Below are positions 1 to 7,620 of a stretch of 64,000 nt of DNA, in pieces. The position numbers and the translations under genes were made by a program. This DNA comes from Flavitalea plasmicola (GTDB lineage: Bacteria > Bacteroidota > Bacteroidia > Chitinophagales > Chitinophagaceae). Numbering within the stretch: position 1 is the first letter of the stretch; each line of letters begins with the position of its first letter. The notes beneath the pieces are model-generated. The model searched no databases. It had not been told where the DNA came from and worked only from the letters and a program-made list of their open reading frames with translations. The stretch covers positions 434,001 to 498,000 of the forward strand of contig NZ_JAUOTO010000005.1 of NCBI RefSeq assembly GCF_030546645.1. Reading direction: 5' to 3'.

Positions 1-615
1 TATCAACAGGCAAAAAGCAAGGGAGCTTCTACCATAGGGGCGCTTACTTTGGTATCACAAATTGCTTTGGAATCCGGATTTGCAACAAATCCCGGCGCCC
101 TTATACATAATAATCCATATAGTTTAAAGCCAAATGGTAAAATGGCGGATTTCAAAGATTACAGCAGCGCTACGACGGCTTTTTTTGCCAATTTGGAGAA
201 AAACTGGCCTACAGCAATGTCTGCTCTGTCCCAGCCTAGTCTTTCCATTGATAATCTTGACAAAGCCTATCACACAGGAAAGTATGAGAAGTTGGGCAAG
301 GCTTACATGGTGAGAGATAGAGTAAACAATTATGATTATGCGGACAAAATATTAGGCACCAATAGAAGCCTTTCCCAACGGTTTATCAAAGCTCTTGATA
401 TGGAAATAGCCAGCTATGATAGAAGTATCTCAGCGAATAACAAGACGATGTCAGAAGATTTCTCACAGATTGTAAATTTGCTGGCTAGTGGAGATAATGA
501 CGGCGCAGCAAAATACGTTCAGGATTTTAATAATAAGGCAAAGGAAAACACGGAGTTTCAAAACAAAAGTGGCATATTGGGAGGAATAGGAAAAGAACTT
601 AGACAATTATATTAA
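1..615 (+). CDS. Putative peptidoglycan-hydrolase (glucosaminidase/lysozyme-like) toxin domain, 5' end outside window
   Basis: The reading frame is open from base 1, so this is the C-terminal part of a longer protein; a TTG at 49 is not needed as a start. Early residues (VSQIALESGF, then IHNNPYSLKPNGK) fit the conserved core of glucosaminidase/muramidase domains, which cut the glycan strands of peptidoglycan. The rest is a charged helical tail ending in RQLY. The gene is visibly richer in A and T than the DNA after 1.4 kb, and its stop codon abuts the ATG of a lipoprotein gene. That arrangement suggests an effector with a cognate immunity protein, perhaps delivered by a type VI or polymorphic toxin route. 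The family call rests on motif resemblance only, and a plain autolysin is possible. Confidence 0.5.
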   Translation, partial: YQQAKSKGASTIGALTLVSQIALESGFATNPGALIHNNPYSLKPNGKMADFKDYSSATTAFFANLEKNWPTAMSALSQPSLSIDNLDKAYHTGKYEKLGKAYMVRDRVNNYDYADKILGTNRSLSQRFIKALDMEIASYDRSISANNKTMSEDFSQIVNLLASGDNDGAAKYVQDFNNKAKENTEFQNKSGILGGIGKELRQLY

Positions 616-1305
616 ATGAGTAAGATGAAATTGATTATTTGTGCGATATTATGCTGTTATTGTTTGACCGCTTGCGTTCATGATGCGGATACTAAACAAA
701 CTTCCCCATCAAAATCTAAAGCGCATGAAAGCAGATCTATTAATTCTGATTTGCCTATAAATATATATACAGCAGGGGAAGATAGATATATTTTATTGGA
801 TACGACAAAAATTAAGATACCTATTGATGTTAATATCACTGCAGGCAATATCTACGATGGGATATATGAGTTTAAATCCGACTCTTTGAAAAGGCATAAA
901 TTGTTAGTAACTCCCAAGTTCGCTTTCTTAACGGTCTCCGAGGATTTAGGGTTTGGGCCCAGAGCGTATTTATATGCCTTTGATCTTGCAAATAAGTCTC
1001 TTATCAAAGACACTGAGCTTAAACATAGCTATCTATACAGTTCATCCGGCACTTTTGTAATTGAACCCGACAGCGGTATGATATTCTCAGTAGATAGGGA
1101 AGCGTGGTACGATTTGAAGGAAAAAGAGATTATTCCAGCATCATTATATGTTGCGAAGGGGGGGGACTTCAAATATATTAAAAGTGTTTATCAATATGGA
1201 AATGAAGTTCCTGGTGATACGTCTCTGCTATCGTTTTTTAAAAACTCAGTGACTGGCAGCAGCAGCGTTTTTACATTACCCGACAACTGGTGGAAAACTA
1301 AATGA
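616..1305 (+). CDS. Predicted lipoprotein, candidate immunity protein for the upstream hydrolase
   Basis: This is a 229-residue protein with a short hydrophobic signal and a lipobox ending in LTAC at about residue 20, so it should be lipidated and held in the envelope. The mature part has no recognised domain and looks beta-rich, with many aromatic residues. Its ATG directly follows the TAA of the hydrolase gene, with no spacer, so the two are almost certainly co-transcribed. The same AT-rich composition suggests they arrived together. Known effectors that attack peptidoglycan are paired with periplasmic or lipoprotein inhibitors, which is the basis for the immunity suggestion. Function is otherwise unknown. 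Confidence 0.6.
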   Translation: MSKMKLIICAILCCYCLTACVHDADTKQTSPSKSKAHESRSINSDLPINIYTAGEDRYILLDTTKIKIPIDVNITAGNIYDGIYEFKSDSLKRHKLLVTPKFAFLTVSEDLGFGPRAYLYAFDLANKSLIKDTELKHSYLYSSSGTFVIEPDSGMIFSVDREAWYDLKEKEIIPASLYVAKGGDFKYIKSVYQYGNEVPGDTSLLSFFKNSVTGSSSVFTLPDNWWKTK

Positions 1306-1390
1306 AACAATTTTTGCCCTCCACTGAGTCTGGACCTCATTTCGGAATGAGAAAGCAATAGATGACATTAATAAAGGCTTGATCCTCTGC

Positions 1391-4198
1391 TCACCTGAAA
1401 TCAAAATACAAAGCCCCGGTAAGCGGCGCGTAATTCATCTGTATATTCTTTTGGCTCTGCGGTCCCATTAATGCCGCCGCCTGGAATTTTGTGCCTATGG
1501 GGGAGATAGCATGCATGAAACCGATGTTGCCCTCGGGAAAGGGCGGACTGGTGTTGTCATTTTTTGCACCGTGGGGTTTTTCCGGATGCAGCATTTCCAG
1601 GAAGATGTCCTGGCGATCTGTGTACACGGTGAAATTGGACGCTTTATTCTGCAGCCGTACCCAATACATTTCCGCATGCCATCCTTTGAATTCGGGGTAC
1701 ACCCAGCTTTCACCCGTTATGGTATTGTTATAGGGTTTCTCCCAGACGCTCAGCCGCTGACCCTTAAGCCTGTTCTTCCAGACACGGTAGGGGCCGCGGC
1801 CCAGCCACTTCATGCCCGTGATCTGCTCTTCGGGGAAATGGAAGGTGATGCCCATGAAGTCGGCGGCTTCTTTTTGTGAATAGCTGTATTCCAGCCTGGG
1901 GAGCACGCCGCTTTGGAAGATCCATTTTACATAGAATCTCGCATCACCATAGGAGGGCTCGACGATGTACGTGTCATTTTGCCGATGGTGCTTCAAGCGC
2001 GACAGCTGCAGGGGGGCGCCGGCCAGGGCGGGGCCTCCGCTGAAGGGGATGTCTTTCCTGCCGTTGAAAACATTTTGCAGGAAGCCGGTGGCCGTATCGA
2101 ACCGATAGGCGATGCCATCGCATTTGATGGTCAGGGTGCCGGCAGTGCTGTCCACGGTGATGGCGGGAGTGTTCGCGGGGGTGGCAGTAGGGGCTGCAGT
2201 GGTGGGGGCAGGGGCCGCGTCGATGGAGGTTTTTTTCGCAATGCTTGTCGCCTCTTTGGCAATCGCTTCCGGCTGGCGCAGGGCCCAGCTCCAGGTGAAA
2301 ATAGTATCTCCTTTCGGAGCGTAGGCGGTGAGATATAAAGCATCGGCATTTGTACGGGCGGGGTAGTCGATGTTCAGCCAGCCTTTGCCCCCTGGCGCGA
2401 TGGAAGGAGAGGGGCTGATGCCTTTTTGAAGCGTGGTTTCCTGCGTACCTGTTTGCCCTGCCTTGGGAAACGACACCAATCGCCATTCGAACCTGCATTG
2501 ACGGAGGTTGGTGTACAGGAACCTGTTCTCTATCGCCAGCCGGCCATCGAAGGGGTGCGGCAGGGATCGGGCGCCGATGTAAACAGGCGACCATATTTCC
2601 TTGATGGTGTAATAGCTGGCTTCCTTTTCGCGGTGCGGGCCCACGATGCCATCCGGCGCCTGGTTGCCTGCCACATCGATGCTGTCGCCTTTATCCCTTC
2701 TGACGGCGCCCTCGTCATGGAAGGACCATAGGAAGCCGCCGGCGAACCCGCGCATCTTCATCATCTCATTCCAGAAATCATCCAGCCCAGCGCCGTGGCC
2801 GCCATCGAATAAGCCGTGCATGAACTCGGTGGGATAGAAAACATCCCGGCCATACAGGACGGCATTGGTGATATAATTAAAATCGGGATAGTGTTTTGCG
2901 TCGGTGCCGTTGAATTTTTCCCAGGGATGCATGACAAAGCGGCGCTGAGGGTCGTACAAACTAAAGTCGCTGTCCAGCGCACGGTTCCATCCGCCTTCGT
3001 TGCCATTGTCCCAGATGATGATGGAGGGATGATTGACGTCCCGCAGGACCATTTCCTTTACCAGCTTTCTGCCTATTGCCGTGTCATAAGATTTTTGCCA
3101 ACCTGTGAGCTCATCCAGCAGGAACAGGCCGAGACTGTCGCAGAGATCGAGAAATTCCCTGTCCGGCGGATAGTGGGACATGCGGACGGCATTCATGTTC
3201 ATGTCTTTTATCAGGCCGATGTCCAGCAGGTGCACGGCGCGGCTGAGGGTCCTTCCCGTTTCCGGCCATTGGCTATGCCGGCATACCCCTTTCATGATGA
3301 TCTTTACCCCATTCACGTAGAAGCCATCCTGCTCCCTGAACGCTACCGTGCGAAAGCCAAACCGCTGGCGAATGGTATGGATCGTTTTACCGTTTTGGTT
3401 AATGGAGATGACGGCCTGGTAGAGCTTCGGCGTTTCTGGGTTCCAGGGATGGATGCCTTTGTAGGTTCCTGTCAGGTAGCTGCTGTCTGCAGCCTGTCCG
3501 GTGATGTTCTTTCCAACAGGCCTGCCATCGAGGTCCTGCAGCTGTATGTCGATCGTTTGGTTCTTGTTCGTGTTCTTCGCGAATACCTGTATGCCGAATA
3601 CGCCATTGGCCTTTGCATCGATGGCCACTCTTTCGATGAAGACCTCCGGGACAATCTCCAGGAACACCGGGCGGAAAATGCCTCCGAAGAGCCAGAAATC
3701 GGCTTGTCTTTCAGCGCGATTGATAGAATTATCCGCCGACTTCTTGTGGACGGTGACTTCCAGCAGATGATCGTTACCCGGCTTCAGCAGGGAGGTGATG
3801 TCATAGCGGAACTGGTAAAAGCCCCCCTGGTGGATGGGGCCCGCCGCGTTGCCGTCTATCTTCACTTCGGTGTCCGTCATGGAGCCGTCGAAGACGATGA
3901 AAACTTTTTTGCCGCGCCAGCGCGGATCGGTTTTGAAAGGGTGCTTGTACCAGCCCTGCTCGTCGGGGTTGTCTTTGTCCTGGAAATAGTTGAAGGTGCC
4001 GAAACCCTGTTCTTCCCAGCAGGAAGGTACGGCGATGGTCGACCATTTACCGCTGTTCATTCCGCTGCTGCATTGGAAGTTCCATGATACGGTGTGGTCC
4101 TTGTCCGTACCGGAAAGGTATTGGATGATGGTCTGCTGAGCAGTCAGGGAAAGGTGGGCGAAAAGGAACAGGATAATGATCGAAAGAACTTTCTTCAT
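1391..4198 (-). CDS. Glycoside hydrolase family 2 (beta-galactosidase-like), secreted
   Basis: The 935-residue protein starts with a signal peptide (cleavage near residue 20, after LTAQ). It has the GH2 order: sugar-binding jelly roll (about 40-185), immunoglobulin-like domain (about 190-285) and TIM barrel. The likely acid/base is Glu401 in WDNGNEGG and the likely nucleophile is Glu458 in PTEFMHG. An Ala/Thr/Pro-rich stretch of about 35 residues precedes a C-terminal beta-sandwich (large beta-galactosidase domain). It should remove beta-linked sugars in the periplasm or at the surface; the substrate cannot be read from sequence. Its ATG overlaps the murF stop codon (ATGA), so translation is probably coupled, an unusual pairing of a cell-wall ligase with a glycosidase. 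Confidence 0.9.
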   Translation of the reverse strand: MKKVLSIIILFLFAHLSLTAQQTIIQYLSGTDKDHTVSWNFQCSSGMNSGKWSTIAVPSCWEEQGFGTFNYFQDKDNPDEQGWYKHPFKTDPRWRGKKVFIVFDGSMTDTEVKIDGNAAGPIHQGGFYQFRYDITSLLKPGNDHLLEVTVHKKSADNSINRAERQADFWLFGGIFRPVFLEIVPEVFIERVAIDAKANGVFGIQVFAKNTNKNQTIDIQLQDLDGRPVGKNITGQAADSSYLTGTYKGIHPWNPETPKLYQAVISINQNGKTIHTIRQRFGFRTVAFREQDGFYVNGVKIIMKGVCRHSQWPETGRTLSRAVHLLDIGLIKDMNMNAVRMSHYPPDREFLDLCDSLGLFLLDELTGWQKSYDTAIGRKLVKEMVLRDVNHPSIIIWDNGNEGGWNRALDSDFSLYDPQRRFVMHPWEKFNGTDAKHYPDFNYITNAVLYGRDVFYPTEFMHGLFDGGHGAGLDDFWNEMMKMRGFAGGFLWSFHDEGAVRRDKGDSIDVAGNQAPDGIVGPHREKEASYYTIKEIWSPVYIGARSLPHPFDGRLAIENRFLYTNLRQCRFEWRLVSFPKAGQTGTQETTLQKGISPSPSIAPGGKGWLNIDYPARTNADALYLTAYAPKGDTIFTWSWALRQPEAIAKEATSIAKKTSIDAAPAPTTAAPTATPANTPAITVDSTAGTLTIKCDGIAYRFDTATGFLQNVFNGRKDIPFSGGPALAGAPLQLSRLKHHRQNDTYIVEPSYGDARFYVKWIFQSGVLPRLEYSYSQKEAADFMGITFHFPEEQITGMKWLGRGPYRVWKNRLKGQRLSVWEKPYNNTITGESWVYPEFKGWHAEMYWVRLQNKASNFTVYTDRQDIFLEMLHPEKPHGAKNDNTSPPFPEGNIGFMHAISPIGTKFQAAALMGPQSQKNIQMNYAPLTGALYFDFR

Positions 4199-5586
4199 TG
4201 GTTAATTACCTCCTCCATCTTTGTGCTGCGTGATCCTTTGATGAGGATGTAGGCGTCTTTCGGGTTGGTGGTCTTCATCCACGCTGCCGCCTGCTGGCTG
4301 TTGTCGAATCTTTTGTACGGATGCTGCAGCTTTTGGAAGTCGCCGCCCACGAGGATGACCTCCTTCCAGGGATACTGCCCGATGAGATCGACGATGTTTT
4401 TATGTTCGTTGAGGCTTTCTTCCCCCAGCTCGGCCATGGCGCCCAGGATGAGGATCTTGTTATTGGTGGGTTCCGGGCTGGCGGAGATGCCCGCCGGGAC
4501 CAGCTTTGCGAAATTTTCGATGGCCGCCCGCATGCTGGAAGGATTGGCGTTGTAGGCGTCGAGGATGATATGGTTACTGTCTTTCTGGATCAGCTGGCTG
4601 CGGCTGTTGGAAGGCGTGTAGGATTCGATGGCCGCTTTGATGGCTTCATCGGCTACGTTGAAATGTTTGCCAACGGCCACGGCTACCAGGACATTGGGGA
4701 GGTTGTAGTCGCCGACCAGCTGGGTATGGATGGTGGGGCCTCCCGTTAGTGCTACGTGGAGGAAGGAGCTGTCTGTGGTTCCGGGTTTGACGGTGCCTGT
4801 CACGTCCGCATCGTGGGTGCCATACCTGATGATATGGGGGATACCCTGGCTCATGGTGCGGAGATAGTCGTAGTCCCACATGACGAAGGCGGTGCCGCCG
4901 GTGGACGTACCGGACGGGCCGGTGGCTGTAGACGTCGTAGGGCCTGTCAATGCAGGGACCTGGTCGCTGCGCAAAAAATCATAGAGCTCGCCCTTGCCTT
5001 TCTTCACGCCCTCGGGTCCGCCGAAGCCTTCCAGGTGGGCCTTGCCGGCATTCGTGATGATGCCATGCGTGGGCAGGGTATATTTACAATAGCCTTCAAT
5101 TTCTTTCTGGTGATTGGCGCCCATCTCGATGACGGCGAACTGCGCATCTTTTTTGACCGAGAGGATGGTGAGCGGGATGCCGATGTGGTTGTTCAGGTTG
5201 CCCTGGGTGGTATAGGTGGTGTAGGTGGAGGCGAGGACCGTGTAGACCAGCTCCTTGGTCGTGGTCTTGCCATTGCTGCCCGTGATGGCGATGAAAGGGA
5301 TATTGAATTGCTTTCTATGGTGGAGGGCCAGTTGCTGGAGGGTGGTCAATACGTCTTCCACCAGGATCAGCCGGTGCGAATGATCAGGAGGTAGGTTGGC
5401 GTCAGTAGGTGCTTCGTCGATGATGGCGTAGGCGGCGCCTTGTTCCAGGGCCTTGCTGGCGAAAGTATTGCCGTTGAAGCTGGGGCCTTTCAGGGCGAAG
5501 AAGAGGTCGCCTTGCCGGAGTTTGCGGGTATCGGTCTGCACGGAGGGGTGCTGGAGGTAGCGTTCGTAAAGTTGCGCGATAGTCAT
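4195..5586 (-). CDS. murF: UDP-N-acetylmuramoyl-tripeptide--D-alanyl-D-alanine ligase
   Basis: MurF adds D-Ala-D-Ala to the UDP-MurNAc-tripeptide in the cytoplasm, the last soluble step of peptidoglycan precursor synthesis. The protein carries the Mur ligase ATP-binding loop TGSNGKTTT near residues 102-110, then GNLNNHIGIPL and the conserved EMGANH segment, and has the expected length (463 residues). I start it at MTIAQLYERY; an in-frame ATG 57 bases upstream would add an unusual N-terminus. A Thr/Ser/Gly-rich stretch in the middle (around TGPSGTSTGG) looks like a low-complexity insertion between secondary-structure elements. The gene leads the murF-GH2 pair on the minus strand. Confidence 0.93.
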   Translation of the reverse strand: MTIAQLYERYLQHPSVQTDTRKLRQGDLFFALKGPSFNGNTFASKALEQGAAYAIIDEAPTDANLPPDHSHRLILVEDVLTTLQQLALHHRKQFNIPFIAITGSNGKTTTKELVYTVLASTYTTYTTQGNLNNHIGIPLTILSVKKDAQFAVIEMGANHQKEIEGYCKYTLPTHGIITNAGKAHLEGFGGPEGVKKGKGELYDFLRSDQVPALTGPTTSTATGPSGTSTGGTAFVMWDYDYLRTMSQGIPHIIRYGTHDADVTGTVKPGTTDSSFLHVALTGGPTIHTQLVGDYNLPNVLVAVAVGKHFNVADEAIKAAIESYTPSNSRSQLIQKDSNHIILDAYNANPSSMRAAIENFAKLVPAGISASPEPTNNKILILGAMAELGEESLNEHKNIVDLIGQYPWKEVILVGGDFQKLQHPYKRFDNSQQAAAWMKTTNPKDAYILIKGSRSTKMEEVINQ

Positions 5587-5690
5587 GGGACAAACGTAGT
5601 TCAAAATGGGGAATTGGCAAAGGGACTGAACCAGGCGCTTCAATTGGCGGAGGATTTCATATTTTCATCGTGTAATACCAGCCTTTTTTC

Positions 5691-6890
5691 ATGACAAAAT
5701 TATACGACTATATCTTCGCCCGCTGGGTCCGGGCTTTTGACGAATTGGGGTCACTTGGCAAGTACAGAGAACTTGTCAGGACGAAGAAGTTTGCCACAAC
5801 CTATAGGTATGAGATCAAAGACTATACACCCCAAAAATTTCCCGCAGGCGGCGCCCTTTACAACGAAATGCCGGAAGATGCCTCGAACTCCCGGATATAT
5901 GGATTTGATCAGGAAGGGCGCCCTGTTCATACATCGCAAGTGTATGGCGAAAACGGTATACCCTGGGAAGAAGGATTTTACAATTATTCAGAGAACGCGG
6001 TAGAGTATGTGGAATTTAGTAAGAATGCCGGCGCGCCGACCAGGATCCAGATCATGACCTTGAAAAATGGTAAAAAGACCGCTTTTCTGCAATTCATTGT
6101 GCAAGGGATCGGGAATGGCGTGCCTGGTGGAAATTTACAGGCGTTCATCGAGCAGACGCGGATTTCCTCCGATGGCATCATCTGTCACATAGAGCAATAT
6201 ATCTATAATGGTGAAAGGATCATGGGTGCGCATTGTTTTGATATTACACCTGGCATCGATGCCCGTTCGTACGAACAGGTATATACTTATGACAATGAAG
6301 GCGAAATGGATGAAATAAGAAATGTGTATAGCGGCGGCCATCATCGGCTGGCCTATGTCCGTGTCAGGGAAGGGATGAGTGTTGAGGCGTTGGTTGATGG
6401 GCTGTCGGTGCTGATGGCGGATGCGGTGGTCGGGACTTTATTGCGGAACAATGTTGAACAACCACTGGCATTGCTGGAATTAAGTTACCAGGGTGTGATC
6501 GAGTATCTGCCGTCCCTTGAGTTTAAAACGGTTGCCGACCGGGATGAGCTGATTGACGAACACGGGGATGCAGTGGATTTTGAGCTTATGTTCATCCCAA
6601 CATATGAGAACATGATCGTCGTTGAAAATGCGACATTCGAAAGACCCTTGCAACAGTTGATGCAAATCATGGAGCAAAGGGAGGATTACGACCCCGGCAC
6701 GAAAATGTTACGCAAAACCGCATGGTTGCTGACGAAGGGTAAGCTCAACGGAAAAATACCTGTCAGCGATGACTTTGTCGCCTATGCCATCGAATGGATG
6801 CTTGAATCGCAGGAGTTCGAGGAAATATTGAGAGACTGCGGCCAGTCGGAAGAGGTGATCATGAACTGGAAAGGGAAGCGCTGGATATAA
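5691..6890 (+). CDS. Conserved-looking hypothetical cytoplasmic protein
   Basis: A 399-residue protein with no signal peptide or membrane segment and no family I recognise. The first 230 residues are rich in Tyr, Glu and short beta strands in a repetitive style (YGENGIPWEEGFYNYSENAVEY), a little like YD/Rhs-type strand repeats. The C-terminal half is more helical and acidic. It ends convergently with the MutS-like remnant and overlaps it by about 30 bases. Codon use matches its neighbours and nothing interrupts the frame, so it is probably a real gene, but I assign no function. Confidence 0.65.
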   Translation: MTKLYDYIFARWVRAFDELGSLGKYRELVRTKKFATTYRYEIKDYTPQKFPAGGALYNEMPEDASNSRIYGFDQEGRPVHTSQVYGENGIPWEEGFYNYSENAVEYVEFSKNAGAPTRIQIMTLKNGKKTAFLQFIVQGIGNGVPGGNLQAFIEQTRISSDGIICHIEQYIYNGERIMGAHCFDITPGIDARSYEQVYTYDNEGEMDEIRNVYSGGHHRLAYVRVREGMSVEALVDGLSVLMADAVVGTLLRNNVEQPLALLELSYQGVIEYLPSLEFKTVADRDELIDEHGDAVDFELMFIPTYENMIVVENATFERPLQQLMQIMEQREDYDPGTKMLRKTAWLLTKGKLNGKIPVSDDFVAYAIEWMLESQEFEEILRDCGQSEEVIMNWKGKRWI

Positions 6891-7446
6891 GCTCCAGGAT
6901 CCCTTCATTCCTGATGATCATCATTCCCTGCCGGTCTTCCGTCACACCCTCCTGTAGCCGATAGGTATACCGCGGATGCACCTCCTCCATGATCGTAGGC
7001 ATATACACAAAATGGATATTGTCGCGATCTTTCAGCGCTTCACTCATCTCTATGATGTGCGTGGAGACGATGAACAGGCAGTCTGTGTAGCCCGCAAACG
7101 CGGCTGTCACCGCCAGGGTGCCATCGTACGCGTCCTTTACATTGGTGCCTTTGAACAGCTCGTCGAACATCAGCAGGAGCCTTTTCCCGGAGGCGGTGGC
7201 CACGGCGGCCTGCTTCACCCGCACCACTTCCGCATAAAAATGGCTGTATCCCAGGCTGATATTGCCGGCTACGTTGATGGATGAATAGAGACCTTCCCGG
7301 ACGGAGAATTCCATTTGCGTGGCGGCGACGGGAAAACCCAAATGGGCCAGGTACATCGCTATGCCCACGGATTTCATCCAGGTGGATTTTCCGGCCATAT
7401 TGGCCCCCGTGAGAAAAAGCTTTCGCGCGTCAGTCGACCTATCTTG
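6859..7446 (-). pseudogene. 5'-truncated MutS-like ATPase remnant
   Basis: The frame encodes the ATPase domain of a MutS-family protein: Walker A at LTGANMAGKST, a Walker B-like stretch LLLMFDELFKGTN, and the STHIIE signature. The open frame begins only about 10 codons before Walker A, after a TAA at 7447-7449. Bacteroidota MutS-like proteins of this type normally carry several hundred residues of connector, lever and clamp before this point, and none remain. An ATG inside the Walker A region (7396-7398) would start a 179-residue product lacking the loop's first residues. The 3' end is intact. It is most likely a non-functional relic of a deletion or rearrangement. Confidence 0.75.
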
Positions 7447-7579
7447 TTATCTGTCAGCGTATTTTATTTTTTTTCGGGAAGAGGTGTCCATTTGGCGGCT
7501 TCAGTTGTCAGTTAGTGTTTGTCTGCTATTTGGCGGGGGCGGGAAGCCGGCCATGCAACATTTCCCGGACCCGGGTGAC

Positions 7580-7612
7580 TTTTGGTGTAGGCCGCATGGC
7601 CTTTCACCAAAA
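7580..7612 (+). promoter_or_regulatory. Strong hairpin just upstream of the first permease gene
   Basis: An 8-bp outer stem (ttttggtg with caccaaaa), a small internal loop and a 5-bp inner stem closed by a GCAT loop sit 8 bases before the ATG at 7621. In RNA this could hide or expose the translation start, or stabilise the 5' end. No terminator-like T-run follows. The folding is read by eye and the role is inferred. Confidence 0.35.
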
Positions 7613-7620
7613 CCATCTCT

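Noticed and set aside
2816-4087. 423-codon open frame on the plus strand
   Set aside because: It lies wholly antisense to the GH2 glycosidase gene, whose catalytic motifs are intact. The translation has no recognisable domain and reflects GC-rich codon bias.
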